The translations under genes and the position numbers were made by a program. Positions 1-8,922 of a stretch of 64,000 bases of DNA are shown one piece after another. The notes below the pieces were generated by a model. The model was not told the DNA's origin. It saw only the letters and a program-made list of their open reading frames with translations, and did no database searches. The first letter of the stretch is position 1. Each line of letters opens with the position of its first letter. The DNA comes from Candidatus Lustribacter telmatis (GTDB lineage Bacteria > Vulcanimicrobiota > Vulcanimicrobiia > Vulcanimicrobiales > Vulcanimicrobiaceae). The DNA lies in contig PLRU01000082.1 in the NCBI GenBank assembly GCA_003164045.1, positions 42,245-106,244 of the forward strand, written 5' to 3'.

Positions 1-11
1 CTCGTGCGCGG

Positions 12-728
12 ATGACGCAGACGGCGCTGCTCGTCTTTGCGCGCGGCGCCGGCATGGTCTTTCGCGCGCCCGGATTTTCGCATCCGAACGTTCCGCCGCC
101 GGTGCGTGCCGGACTGGCGCTCGCGCTAGCCTTTGCCATTGCGCCGCACGTTCGTTCGGTAGCCCTCGACGGTACCGCCTTTGTGTTGGCGATTGCCGGC
201 GAAGTGCTGCTCGGCGCCGCGATCGGCACCGGCGCGTCGTTGCTCTATGATGCGGCATATTATGCCGGTCGCACGATCGACGATTACGTCGGCGTGCGCG
301 GCAGCGTGCCGAACGCGAACGTCACGTCGGCGCAGGCATTCGGGCGGCTCTGGTCGTCGGTGTTTCTGGCTGGATTCTTCTTGTTCGACGGCTACGTGCC
401 GGTCGTGCGTGCGTTTGCCGGCAGTTTCGACACCGTGGCTCCCGGCAGTATCATCGCGTCCGCAGCTTGGTCGGCATATGCCGTAGCGCTGCCGGTAACG
501 ATCGTGCGCGCGGCGCTCTTGATTGCCGCGCCGGCGATTGCGGTGGCGCTTACCGTGCAAGTGGCGCTGGCTGCGGTCGCGCGCGTCGTACCGCGGTTGG
601 CGAGTTTTTCGCTGGCGTTCCCGGTAGTGTTCGCAGCCGCGATTATCGTGACGCTGGCCGGGATTCCGTTGTACGCACCGCTGGCCGCGCATCCGTGGCT
701 CGTGTTGCCGCTCGGAGAGCGGCCGTGA
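12..728 (+). CDS. fliR: FliR/SctT-type export apparatus membrane protein
   Basis: This is an inner-membrane component of the flagellar or type III export gate, where FliP, FliQ and FliR form the channel. The 238-residue protein is almost wholly hydrophobic, with about six membrane segments and the FliR-typical loop around GSVPNANVTSAQAFGRLW. The family is usually about 255 residues, so it is slightly short. The first bases of the window read as an in-frame TGA overlapping this ATG (ATGA), which suggests that fliQ ends just upstream. The 3' end overlaps flhB by GTGA. The sequence does not separate a flagellar from an injectisome role; the fliR-flhB-flhA order favours flagellar. Confidence 0.85.
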   Translation: MTQTALLVFARGAGMVFRAPGFSHPNVPPPVRAGLALALAFAIAPHVRSVALDGTAFVLAIAGEVLLGAAIGTGASLLYDAAYYAGRTIDDYVGVRGSVPNANVTSAQAFGRLWSSVFLAGFFLFDGYVPVVRAFAGSFDTVAPGSIIASAAWSAYAVALPVTIVRAALLIAAPAIAVALTVQVALAAVARVVPRLASFSLAFPVVFAAAIIVTLAGIPLYAPLAAHPWLVLPLGERP

Positions 729-1747
729 GCGATGAGAGCGCCGAAAAGCGCTTCGATGCGACGCCGGCACGGCGCGAGCGTGCCAAACGCGAGGGTAACG
801 CCGCGCGTTCGCACGAGGTAGCGAGCATTGCCGCGTTCGCCGGCGCGCTGCTCGGCCTGTCGCTTGAGATGCCGCTCTTGGCGAACGCGGCGGTAAGCGC
901 GGTCCTGGCGGCGGCAAGGCATCCGCAAACGTTCGATCCGCTGCCCGTGCTTGCACTGGGCATGCTCGCGTTCGGGCCGGCCTCGTGCGCGGCGGTTTGC
1001 GGAGGTGTCGCATCGCTCGCGCAAGCGGGCGGGCTGCGAGTGAACGGGTTGAAGCTCGCGTTCGGCAAGCTCGCGCCGATGCCGGGGTTGAAGCGCATGT
1101 TCGGTATGGAGGCCGTCGTCGGTGCGGTGCGCGCCGGCGTTGCGTTCGTCGTCGTGATGGCCGTCGTTGCGCCGATCGGCATCCGTTCCATCGTTGCTGC
1201 GACGGCAACCGCATCGCCGTCAGGTGCGGCGGGAGTTGCCCTCGGCGGCATCTCCCAGGCGTGTTTTGCGGCCGCGGGGATCGGCGCGTTGTTCGCCTTT
1301 GCCGACTACGTGGTCGTGCGCGGCCGGTGGCTGCGTTCGCTCAAGATGACGTTCGATGAGTTCCGGCGCGACGCGCGCGAACAAGACGGCGATCCGCAAG
1401 CCAAATCGCGCCGCAAGCAGCTGCACCGCACGTTCGTCCGCGGCGGCATCGCGCGCACGCGCGAAGCGTCGTTCGTCGTCGTCAACCCGACGCACATCGC
1501 GATCGCCATCCGGTATGCGCCTCCGGTAGTTCCCGTGCCCGAGATCGTCGTGCGCGCTACGGACGCCGTCGCGCTCGAGGTTCGCGCTATCGCCGAACGC
1601 GAGCATATCCCGGTAGTAGAAGACATCGCGCTCGCACGTCTGCTCTGGCGCAGCGGCGAAGCGGGGCGGCCGATTCCGGCAGAATCGTTTGTTGCCGTGG
1701 CATATGCCATTGCGGCGCTGGTGCGCGCGGGCGTGTTGGCTGCATGA
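725..1747 (+). CDS. flhB: FlhB-type export switch protein
   Basis: This membrane protein controls export substrate specificity by self-cleavage. The GTG start overlaps the fliR stop (GTGA) and gives the expected N terminus, SDESAEKRFDATPARRERAK; the reading frame is open further upstream but that part only shadows fliR. Four membrane segments lie at roughly residues 33-205, followed by a charged cytoplasmic domain with the autocleavage motif N254-P-T-H257. Length is 340 residues, close to the usual 350-360. It is coupled to flhA by an ATGA overlap. Confidence 0.9.
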   Translation: MSDESAEKRFDATPARRERAKREGNAARSHEVASIAAFAGALLGLSLEMPLLANAAVSAVLAAARHPQTFDPLPVLALGMLAFGPASCAAVCGGVASLAQAGGLRVNGLKLAFGKLAPMPGLKRMFGMEAVVGAVRAGVAFVVVMAVVAPIGIRSIVAATATASPSGAAGVALGGISQACFAAAGIGALFAFADYVVVRGRWLRSLKMTFDEFRRDAREQDGDPQAKSRRKQLHRTFVRGGIARTREASFVVVNPTHIAIAIRYAPPVVPVPEIVVRATDAVALEVRAIAEREHIPVVEDIALARLLWRSGEAGRPIPAESFVAVAYAIAALVRAGVLAA

Positions 1748-3777
1748 AGCCGAACGCGGTCTTCGCCGCCGCGGTGCTCTCGATCGTCGGCATCTTGATC
1801 GTGCCGTTGCCGCCGGCTATTCTCGACGCGTTGCTCGCGCTGAACATCTTCGGCTCGGCGCTCGTGCTGCTGATCAGCCTGCGCGTCGAAGAGCCGCTTG
1901 AGTTTTCCAGCTTCCCGCCGGCCCTGCTGCTCGCGACGCTCTTCCGGCTTTCGCTCGACGTCAGCGCCACCCGCCTGATCCTCACCCAAGGCCACGAAGC
2001 CGACGGCGTGGGCGCGATCATCCCGGCGTTTGGTGCGTTCGTCGTCCGCGGGAACATCGTCGTCGGGTTGATCGTGTTCGCGATCCTCATCACGATCCAG
2101 TTCATCGTCATCGCCACCGGCGCGCAGCGCGTCGCCGAAGTATCGGCGCGCTTCACGCTCGATGCGATGCCCGGCAAGCAGATGGCGATCGACGCCGACG
2201 TCCACGCCGGCGCGCTCGATGCCGAAGGCGCGCGGCGCAAGCGCGCTCGGGTGCAGCGCGAGGCCGACTTCTATGCGGCGATGGACGGCGCAGGCAAATT
2301 CGTCAAAGGCGATGCGATCGCTTCGCTCGTGATCGTCGCGCTCAACCTTGCCGGGGGCCTCGTGGTGGGCGTAGCGTACCGCGGCATGAGCCCGCTCGAC
2401 GCGCTGCAGACGTTCGCGATTCTATCGATCGGCAACGCGCTCGTCACCACGCTCCCGGCGTTCCTTATCTCGACCTCGATGGGGCTCATGGTCACCCGCG
2501 TTGCCGGCGAGGGCGCGTTGGCCGTCGATCTTGCTGCACAACTGATCGCGCGTCCCGATGCGTTGCGCACGGCCGGCGTCCTAATGGCCGTGCTGGCCTT
2601 CGTGCCCGCATTGCCGGCCCCGGTCTTCGGTGGGCTTGCGCTCGCCGCGTTCGGCGGCGCCGCCGTATCGGCGACGCGGCGCAAACGCGTCGACGAGCAA
2701 GTGCGCGCCGCGCTGGAACGCCGCCGGAAGGATGCGATCCGCCGGCCGGAGTCCGCCTTTGCGTTGGTCGGCGTGGATGCGCTTTCAATCGATGTCGGCA
2801 CGGATCTCTACGGACTGCTCGCGCCGCCGAATGCCGATGCGCTGCTCGACCGTATCGGCGACGTTCGCCGCGCCCTCGCAGCCGAAACGGGAATCGTCAT
2901 TCCGGGCGTCCGCTTGCGCGATGACGGCCTACGCGCGCCCGACACGTACGCGATCCGAGTGCGCGACCGCATCGCCGGCGAGGGCCGCGTGCGCTTGGAG
3001 CGTCTGCTTGCGGTTGCGCCCGATGCCGTGCTTGCGCAAATCACGGGCGAACCGTGTATCGAGCCGGTCTACGGCCTCAGCGCAAAATCGATCGCGCCGG
3101 AGGAGCGCGAACGCGCGCAAACCGCCGGTGCGCTCACCTTCGACGCGATCTCGATCATCGGCTCGCATCTCTCGGAGATCGTCCGCGCCAACGCCGCCGA
3201 GCTGTTCGGCCGCCAAGAATTCCAAACGCTGCTGGAGCATTTGCGCGCGACGGTGCCGTCGATCGTGAAAGACGTCGGCACCGACGTTCTGCCGATCGTT
3301 GCGGCACATCGAGCTTTCGCACTTCTGTTACGCGAACGCGCGTGGCCGCGCGATCCGATCACCGTGTTTGAAGCCATGCTCGACGCCGCACCGCACGCAC
3401 GCGAACCACGCGAACTCGCGGAAGCCGTTCGCCGCGTCATCGTCCCCCAACAATTCCGCCGCGACGGCACCGCCCGCATTCGCCCGCTGATCCTCGCGCC
3501 GGCCTTCGACGCCGAACTAGCGCGCATGTGGAGCAGCGAAACGGGCCTCGCTCCCGACCCGCAAACCGCGCGCCACGTGCGCGAGAACGTCGAAGGCTTC
3601 CTTGCCGACACATCCTTCGCCCCACACGCCGTCGTCGTCACCGCCCCGCTACGCCCACTCCTCGCGGAGTTCTTCGAACGCGTCGGCCCCCGGATCGACG
3701 TCTACGCTTTTAGCGAAATCCCACCCGGTACGCAGCTCGAACCGGCCGTGGTAATCGCCCAATGCACGGTGGGCTAA
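1744..3777 (+). CDS. flhA: FlhA export gate protein
   Basis: This is the large nonameric export-gate protein. The N-terminal half has about eight membrane helices and the FHIPEP hallmark region with AEVSARFTLDAMPGKQMAID. The cytoplasmic C-terminal half (from about residue 320) is the substrate-chaperone docking domain. Length is 677 residues, typical for FlhA. The start overlaps the flhB stop by ATGA. It is the last gene of this operon here: no flhF, flhG or fliA follows, which differs from the common flagellar order. Its TAA overlaps the convergent fur-type stop by 4 bases. Confidence 0.92.
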   Translation: MKPNAVFAAAVLSIVGILIVPLPPAILDALLALNIFGSALVLLISLRVEEPLEFSSFPPALLLATLFRLSLDVSATRLILTQGHEADGVGAIIPAFGAFVVRGNIVVGLIVFAILITIQFIVIATGAQRVAEVSARFTLDAMPGKQMAIDADVHAGALDAEGARRKRARVQREADFYAAMDGAGKFVKGDAIASLVIVALNLAGGLVVGVAYRGMSPLDALQTFAILSIGNALVTTLPAFLISTSMGLMVTRVAGEGALAVDLAAQLIARPDALRTAGVLMAVLAFVPALPAPVFGGLALAAFGGAAVSATRRKRVDEQVRAALERRRKDAIRRPESAFALVGVDALSIDVGTDLYGLLAPPNADALLDRIGDVRRALAAETGIVIPGVRLRDDGLRAPDTYAIRVRDRIAGEGRVRLERLLAVAPDAVLAQITGEPCIEPVYGLSAKSIAPEERERAQTAGALTFDAISIIGSHLSEIVRANAAELFGRQEFQTLLEHLRATVPSIVKDVGTDVLPIVAAHRAFALLLRERAWPRDPITVFEAMLDAAPHAREPRELAEAVRRVIVPQQFRRDGTARIRPLILAPAFDAELARMWSSETGLAPDPQTARHVRENVEGFLADTSFAPHAVVVTAPLRPLLAEFFERVGPRIDVYAFSEIPPGTQLEPAVVIAQCTVG

Positions 3778-4211
3778 CCGCTCGCCGTTGCGGGCACGTC
3801 GGCGCAGCGGGCGCAACGGCCGGTCACGACGAGCGCGCAGTCGACGTCGTCGAAGCCGTGTTCGTGCGCGATCGTTTGCGAGAGCGTCAGCGCCTCGCTG
3901 ACGTTGACGTTCGTTACCTCGCCGCATTGTGTGCACACGAGATGGTGATGCTTCTCGAGCGCGGCTTCGTATTTGGCGGCCGCGCCGGCGTGGGAGAAGA
4001 TCTGCACCAAGCCGATGCTGCGTAAGATATCGAGCGTCCGGTAGATCGTCCCGAGGCTGACGCCCGGCAGCTGTGCGCGGACGCGCTCGAGGATCGTCTC
4101 GGCGCTGAGATGGCGGCCGTCTTCCAGGGCGCGCAAAATCGCCGCGCGTTGCTTGGTTAGCCGGTACCGCGACTGCAGGAGTCCTGCATCTACGCCCTTG
4201 GTATCCTGCAC
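3774..4211 (-). CDS. Fur-family metal-dependent repressor
   Basis: This is a 145-residue ferric-uptake-regulator family repressor. An N-terminal winged helix contains RLTKQRAAILRAL and GVSLGTIYRTLDIL. The C-terminal dimerisation and metal domain has the HHHLVCTQCGEV motif and a second CARC pair, so a four-cysteine structural zinc site is likely. At the position where peroxide-sensing PerR has an Asp (RFD), this protein has Glu (KYE), which argues for Fur or Zur rather than PerR. It lies divergent from secD and convergent with flhA. I cannot tell iron from zinc sensing. Confidence 0.88.
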   Translation of the reverse strand: MQDTKGVDAGLLQSRYRLTKQRAAILRALEDGRHLSAETILERVRAQLPGVSLGTIYRTLDILRSIGLVQIFSHAGAAAKYEAALEKHHHLVCTQCGEVTNVNVSEALTLSQTIAHEHGFDDVDCALVVTGRCARCADVPATASG

Positions 4212-4241
4212 GGCCCTCCTTCAAGAGAAGGCGTTGGTGGT

Positions 4242-4270
4242 TTGACGCTCTTTACCGGACCTGCTACGAT
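4242..4270 (+). promoter_or_regulatory. Probable sigma-70-type promoter of secD
   Basis: TTGACG, a 17-base spacer, then TACGAT. The spacing is ideal and both boxes are close to consensus. Transcription would begin near 4277, giving a leader of about 26 bases without a clear Shine-Dalgarno sequence. It lies in the gap between divergent fur and secD. The same TACGAT -10 box occurs in the promoter at 50494. Confidence 0.55.
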
Positions 4271-4302
4271 TCCGGGGTTCTCCCCTTCCCCGAAACAACG
4301 GT

Positions 4303-5577
4303 ATGTGGAATAAGCTCAAGAGGCCGCTTCAAGCGGTCCTCCTCCTGGCCGTGGTAGGGCTGTGCATCTGGACGATCCTCCCGATCCAGCAAAAAATCCA
4401 CCTCGGTCTCGACCTGCAGGGCGGCGCTCGCGTGCTGCTCGAGTTACAGCCGACCAAAGAAGTCCCGACGATTACGGCCGACGTTCAAGACCAGGTCGAA
4501 ACCGTCGTGCAAAATCGCGTGAACGGCCTAGGCGTCGCCGAGCCCGTGATCTCGAAAGTCGGCACGAACCGCCTGCTCGTCGAGCTGCCCGCGGTCAAGA
4601 ACGCTGACGAAGCGGAGCGACTGCTCAAAGAAGCGGCGGTCCTCGAGTTCAAGATCGTTCCGCCGAACGTCAGCGCGCGCGCGAATTCCGACAAAAAGTA
4701 CGCCGACGATCCGAACGGCGCGTATAAGGATTCCGGGCCGGTCGTGTACCCGGGCAACTTGCTCAAGGGCGCGCAGGCCGCCTACGGTCAGGCCGGCCAG
4801 CCGCAGATCGACTTCCAGTTGAAGGATGGGAACAAATTCGGGCAGCTGACCAAAGATAATCTCGGCAAACTGCTCGGCACGTTTCTCGACAAGAAGTTCG
4901 TCCAAGACGCGACGATCCAGGGAATCATCACGGATTCCGGCCAGATCACCGGCCAGTTCACCGAAGATCAGGTTGCGCTGCTCGCCAACGAGCTCAATGC
5001 TGGTGCGCTGCCCGTACCGACGACGATCATATCGAAGGACGACATCGGTCCGATCCTCGGTCAAGAAGATCTCACTAAGTCGCTCTACGCATCGATCGTG
5101 GGCCTCGGCCTCGTGCTCATTTTCATGGCGGTGATGTACCGTCTGCCCGGTCTGCTCGCCGACGTCGCACTGATCGTGTACGTCGTTGCGCTACTCGCGC
5201 TGCTCTCGGCCGCGCACGCCGTTCTCACGCTGCCCGGCATCGCGGGCTTCGTGCTCTCGATCGGTATGGCGGTCGACGCGAACGTGCTGATTTTCGAACG
5301 TCTCAAGGAAGAACTCTGGGCCGGCAAATCGCTGCGCTCGGCCGTGAAGATCGGTTTCCGCCGCGCCTTCACCGCGGTGTTCGATAGCCACGTTACGACG
5401 ATCGTCGGCGCCGGCGTCTTGTTCTTGCTCGGAACCGGTACGGTGAAAGGCTTCGCCTACACGCTCTTCTGGGGCACTGCGTTCTCGCTCTTTACCGCGG
5501 TCTTCGTCACGCGCTTCTTCGTCGACCTGATCGTCGAGCAGAATATCGTGACGGATCAGAAGGCCTACGGAGCCTGA
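4303..5577 (+). CDS. secD: SecD protein-export membrane subunit
   Basis: SecD pairs with SecF to use the proton gradient to complete protein translocation. It has an N-terminal membrane helix, then the conserved GLDLQGGARVLLEL motif, a periplasmic P1 region of modest size, and a C-terminal five-helix RND-type block with SIGMAVDANVLIFERLKEE. Length is 424 residues, on the compact side compared with about 600 in E. coli. It is followed by secF after one base. No yajC lies upstream; the upstream neighbour is a divergent Fur-type gene. Confidence 0.95.
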   Translation: MWNKLKRPLQAVLLLAVVGLCIWTILPIQQKIHLGLDLQGGARVLLELQPTKEVPTITADVQDQVETVVQNRVNGLGVAEPVISKVGTNRLLVELPAVKNADEAERLLKEAAVLEFKIVPPNVSARANSDKKYADDPNGAYKDSGPVVYPGNLLKGAQAAYGQAGQPQIDFQLKDGNKFGQLTKDNLGKLLGTFLDKKFVQDATIQGIITDSGQITGQFTEDQVALLANELNAGALPVPTTIISKDDIGPILGQEDLTKSLYASIVGLGLVLIFMAVMYRLPGLLADVALIVYVVALLALLSAAHAVLTLPGIAGFVLSIGMAVDANVLIFERLKEELWAGKSLRSAVKIGFRRAFTAVFDSHVTTIVGAGVLFLLGTGTVKGFAYTLFWGTAFSLFTAVFVTRFFVDLIVEQNIVTDQKAYGA

Positions 5578-5578
5578 G

Positions 5579-6961
5579 ATGTTTTTCCGTCGCTTAAACT
5601 GGAACGTCGTCGGCTGGCTCAAAACCGTCTCGATCATTTCCTTTGCCATCATCGGCCTTGGGCTCGCATCGATGGTGTATCACTGGGTGACGACCGGAAC
5701 GCCGCTGCGGCTCGGTCTGTCGTTCACCGGCGGTACCGACGTTACGGCGAAGTTCACCAAACCCGTCGATCGCGATGCGCTGCTTAAGGCGCTGACCGGT
5801 ATCAAGGTGTCCGACGCGCAGATCAACACGCTCACGAAGCCCGGCGAACCGGTCGGCGAGCGCTACACGATCGAGACGCAAACCGACTTCGGCAACCAGA
5901 CCGATCCGCTGTGGAGTGCGCTGGGCAGCGTCGCTCCCGTTGACCGCTCGCAGTCGTCGATCTCAACGGTCGGTCCGTCGCTCGCGTCGGAGTATCTGAT
6001 CAACGCGCTCAAAGCGCTGGTCATTGCGATTGCGATCCAGTTCCTCTATATCGCGTTCCGCTTCGGCTGGAACTACATTTTCGGTCTCGTTACGATCATC
6101 GCGCTCGTCCGCGATTCGCTGATGATGATCGGGATCTACTCGCTGGCGAACAAGCGCGTCGACGATGCGTTTCTCGCCGCGGTGCTGACGGTCATCGGCT
6201 ATTCGGTCATGGATACGATCGTGATCCTCGACCGGATCCGCGAGAACACCAAAGTCATGGCCGGGGAGCCGTTCGACAAGATCGTCAACACGTCGATCCT
6301 GCAGACGATGACCCGCTCGGTCAACACGCTCGCGACCGTCGTGATTACCCTCGTCGCGCTGCTCGCCTTCGGTGGCGCGTCGCTGCAGAATTTCGCTTTC
6401 GCCCTGCTGGTCGGTATTTGCTCGGGTGGATATCACTCGATCTTTTATTCGGCGCCGCTCGTCGCGTCGTTCCAGAAGCGCATGGGCACGCGCGCCGCAT
6501 CGCGCCGGGCATCGCTCGAAGCGGCGCCGCGCACGGTCGCCGAAGCGCGCGCTCAAGCGCGGACCGACGCCGACCGCGCGGAAATTCTCGCTGCGCGGAA
6601 GGCGCGTCGCGAACGCGAACGCCAGTCATCGCGCCGCGGTCCGGAGGGTCCGCCGAAGTACAAACGCCGGCGTATCGAAACGACGAACGATACGGTCATG
6701 TTCGAGAACGAAGCCGAACACGATCACGACCACAGCTTCGAGGACGAAGAGTACGACGTGGTCGACCTCGAGCGCGAGTCGCACGAGGCGGATCATCTCG
6801 ATCCGCTCGACGCGCAAACGCTTGGCCATCACGACCGCGACTACGATCTCGGCCACGAAGAAATCCGGCTGAACCTCGACGCCGGCGGTCCGGCCGCCGA
6901 ACCCGAACCCGAAGCCGCCGAGGCGCATCCGGCGCCGCGTGAAACCCCGCACACGAGCTGA
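5579..6961 (+). CDS. secF: SecF with long basic/acidic His-rich C-terminal tail
   Basis: This is the SecF partner of SecD. Residues 1 to about 300 form the standard SecF unit: an N-terminal helix, a periplasmic loop, then five helices with the VIGYSVMDTIVILDRIREN motif. SecF proteins usually stop near 300-320 residues, but this one continues to 460. The extra tail is predicted cytoplasmic: residues about 302-365 are strongly basic (ARKARRERER, KYKRRR) and about 375-430 are acidic and His-rich (EHDHDHSFEDEE, GHHDRDYDLGHEE). The downstream helicase gene starts inside its last codons (23-base overlap). Confidence 0.93.
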   Translation: MFFRRLNWNVVGWLKTVSIISFAIIGLGLASMVYHWVTTGTPLRLGLSFTGGTDVTAKFTKPVDRDALLKALTGIKVSDAQINTLTKPGEPVGERYTIETQTDFGNQTDPLWSALGSVAPVDRSQSSISTVGPSLASEYLINALKALVIAIAIQFLYIAFRFGWNYIFGLVTIIALVRDSLMMIGIYSLANKRVDDAFLAAVLTVIGYSVMDTIVILDRIRENTKVMAGEPFDKIVNTSILQTMTRSVNTLATVVITLVALLAFGGASLQNFAFALLVGICSGGYHSIFYSAPLVASFQKRMGTRAASRRASLEAAPRTVAEARAQARTDADRAEILAARKARRERERQSSRRGPEGPPKYKRRRIETTNDTVMFENEAEHDHDHSFEDEEYDVVDLERESHEADHLDPLDAQTLGHHDRDYDLGHEEIRLNLDAGGPAAEPEPEAAEAHPAPRETPHTS

Positions 6962-8909
6962 CGGCCTGCCTCCGACAAAATCGGAGGCGGCGTTCGAGCG
7001 GCTCGTCGCCACGTTCGGCGTGCCGCGTAACGCCGCGCCGCCTTCGCCGGCCGCGGCATTTCTCGACGAGCTCTACGCGAAGAGCGACGCATTTCTCGAT
7101 CGCGATCCGTATGCGTCGATCGGCGACTCGTTCGGCTTCAATACCAAGATCGTCGGCGTGACGTTCGAGGGGCGCCAAGATCTCATCGGCGGTCTTCAGC
7201 CGGGAGCGGAACTCGAACTCGTGCGTCAGCCGGACAACGCGTTCGACCCAAACGCCGTCGCCGTGCACTTCGGGCGTCTGCAGCTCGGCTTCGTGCGCAA
7301 GCCGATCGCTGCGCGCATCGCGCCGAACATCGATGCCGGCGAGCGTTACCGCGCCGAGGTTCGCCATATCACGGGCGGCGGCACGCGCAGCGCCGGCGTC
7401 AACATTTGGGTCACGCGCGAACGGCCGGAGCCGGTGCGCGAAGGAACGGGCCAGCGTGCGCACGCCGGCGACGTGCAACGCGCGCTGCTCGGCGAGCGTC
7501 CGTTGCGCGACGCGCAGCGCGCCGTGCTCGAGCGCGTTGCGAGTGGGCGCAATACGCTCGCCGTCCTCGGGACGGGCCGCGGAAAGTCGCTGTGCTTCCA
7601 GCTGCCGGCGGCCATCGGCGCGCTGGAACGGGATGCGAAGACGATCGTGCTCTACCCGCTGCGCGCGCTCGCCAACGACCAGTACGAAGCGCTGATTCGC
7701 CGGCTCGAACCGCTCGGGCTGCGCATATTTCGCGCCAACGGTGCGATCGATGCAGGCGAGCGTGCGGCCTTGATGGACGCGCTCGAGAGCGGCGCGTGGG
7801 ACATCGTCTGCACGACGCCGGAGTTCATGCACTTCCACGTCGACCGCTTCACGAACGAACGCAGCCGGCCGGCCTTGCTCGTGGTCGACGAAGCGCACCA
7901 TCTGATCGAGAGCACGCATCGCCCGGCGTACGGCCGCGTGGCCGACGTCATGCGCAAACTGGGCTCGCCGCAGGTTCTCGCCCTAACCGCAACCGCCGGC
8001 GATGACGTGTTTGCCGGCATCCGGCGCGAACTCGCGATCGATGCGTGGGTCATCGATCCGACGATTCGCGAGAACCTCACCGTGGTCGAAGCGCGCGGCG
8101 TCACGAATAAGGTCGACTATATCCGGCGCAACATCGACGCCGAAGGCAAAGCGATCGTGTACTGCAACTCGCGCACCGAAGCAACGAAAGTTGCGGAGAA
8201 GTTGCGCACCACGCTCGGCGACATCGTCGCGTTCTATCACGCCGGCGTCGGTTCGGCCGAGCGGCTGCAAGTCGAGCAGTTCTTCCGCGCCGGCACGATC
8301 CGGGTGATCGTCGCGACGTCGGCATTCGGCGAGGGCGTCGATTTGCCCGACGTGCGCGACGTCTTTCTCTACCACCTCAATTTCGATATTACGGAATTCA
8401 ACCAGCAATCCGGACGGGCGGGACGCGACGGCGCACCTGCGCAGATCCATCTGCTCTTCGGCGAACGCGACCGGAACATCAACGACTTCATCCTCGAGCG
8501 CGACGCACCACCGCTGCACACGCTGCGCAACATCTATCGTGAGATGAAGAAGATCGCCGGCCCTTCGACAGGCTCAGGACAAGCTATGATCCGCATGACG
8601 TACGCCGATATCGCATCGGCCATCGACCTCGGCGATAAGGTCGCCGACAAGACGATCGGTTCCGCCGTGCGTATCTTCACCGACGCGAATCTCCTCGAGA
8701 TGAGCGAAGACGACGACGGCCGCTACGTTCGCTTTCTCGAAGTCAACGGAAAGGTCGACCTCACCCAGAACGAGCGCTTCGCTGAGGGTGAGGCCGAACG
8801 CGAGAGTTTCAAGCAGTTCTGCGAACTCGTGCTCAAGGCAGCGCCCGACGTGCTGCAGACGATCATCAATCGCCCGATTTACCCGTCGAACGTGCCGCAC
8901 ATGCGGTAG
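6939..8909 (+). CDS. HIRAN-domain RecQ-like ATP-dependent DNA helicase
   Basis: This predicted superfamily 2 helicase has 656 residues. Residues about 69-158 match a HIRAN domain (GVTFEGRQDLIGGL, QPDNAFDPNAVAVH), a fold that binds DNA 3' ends in fork-remodelling enzymes. The RecQ-like motor follows: Walker A GTGRGKS (211-217), DEAH box (317-320), LTATAGDD, and motif VI QQSGRAGRDG. No clear RQC zinc domain or HRDC domain follows the motor. Residues 541-549 (GPSTGSGQA) come from an inserted DNA repeat. The GTG start lies within the end of secF. A role in repair or replication-fork processing is likely by family. Confidence 0.85.
   Translation: MKPRTRADGLPPTKSEAAFERLVATFGVPRNAAPPSPAAAFLDELYAKSDAFLDRDPYASIGDSFGFNTKIVGVTFEGRQDLIGGLQPGAELELVRQPDNAFDPNAVAVHFGRLQLGFVRKPIAARIAPNIDAGERYRAEVRHITGGGTRSAGVNIWVTRERPEPVREGTGQRAHAGDVQRALLGERPLRDAQRAVLERVASGRNTLAVLGTGRGKSLCFQLPAAIGALERDAKTIVLYPLRALANDQYEALIRRLEPLGLRIFRANGAIDAGERAALMDALESGAWDIVCTTPEFMHFHVDRFTNERSRPALLVVDEAHHLIESTHRPAYGRVADVMRKLGSPQVLALTATAGDDVFAGIRRELAIDAWVIDPTIRENLTVVEARGVTNKVDYIRRNIDAEGKAIVYCNSRTEATKVAEKLRTTLGDIVAFYHAGVGSAERLQVEQFFRAGTIRVIVATSAFGEGVDLPDVRDVFLYHLNFDITEFNQQSGRAGRDGAPAQIHLLFGERDRNINDFILERDAPPLHTLRNIYREMKKIAGPSTGSGQAMIRMTYADIASAIDLGDKVADKTIGSAVRIFTDANLLEMSEDDDGRYVRFLEVNGKVDLTQNERFAEGEAERESFKQFCELVLKAAPDVLQTIINRPIYPSNVPHMR
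8559..8585 (+). repeat. 27-base dispersed-repeat-like insertion in the helicase gene
   Basis: The bases encode exactly nine codons, GPSTGSGQA, between helicase residues KKIA and MIRM. The core CCCTTCGACAGGCTCAGGAC matches, from memory, a short imperfectly palindromic repeat scattered through many bacterial genomes, often seen when translated as PSTGSGQ. It keeps the frame open. I found only this copy in the window. Confidence 0.6.
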
Positions 8910-8922
8910 AACCGCCGGTTTG

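Noticed and set aside
467-724. Upstream extension of flhB
   Set aside because: It overlaps fliR in another frame; the GTG at 725 fits the family N terminus and the GTGA junction.
126-1214. Long open frame on the minus strand opposite fliR/flhB (and similar ones at 1306-2205, 11272-12522, 6696-7919)
   Set aside because: Arg/Pro-rich translations with no motifs, opposite well-supported genes; typical antisense shadows of high-GC coding DNA.
3649-4224. Arg-rich minus-strand frame covering the fur gene
   Set aside because: It is out of frame with the clear Fur protein and has no domain.
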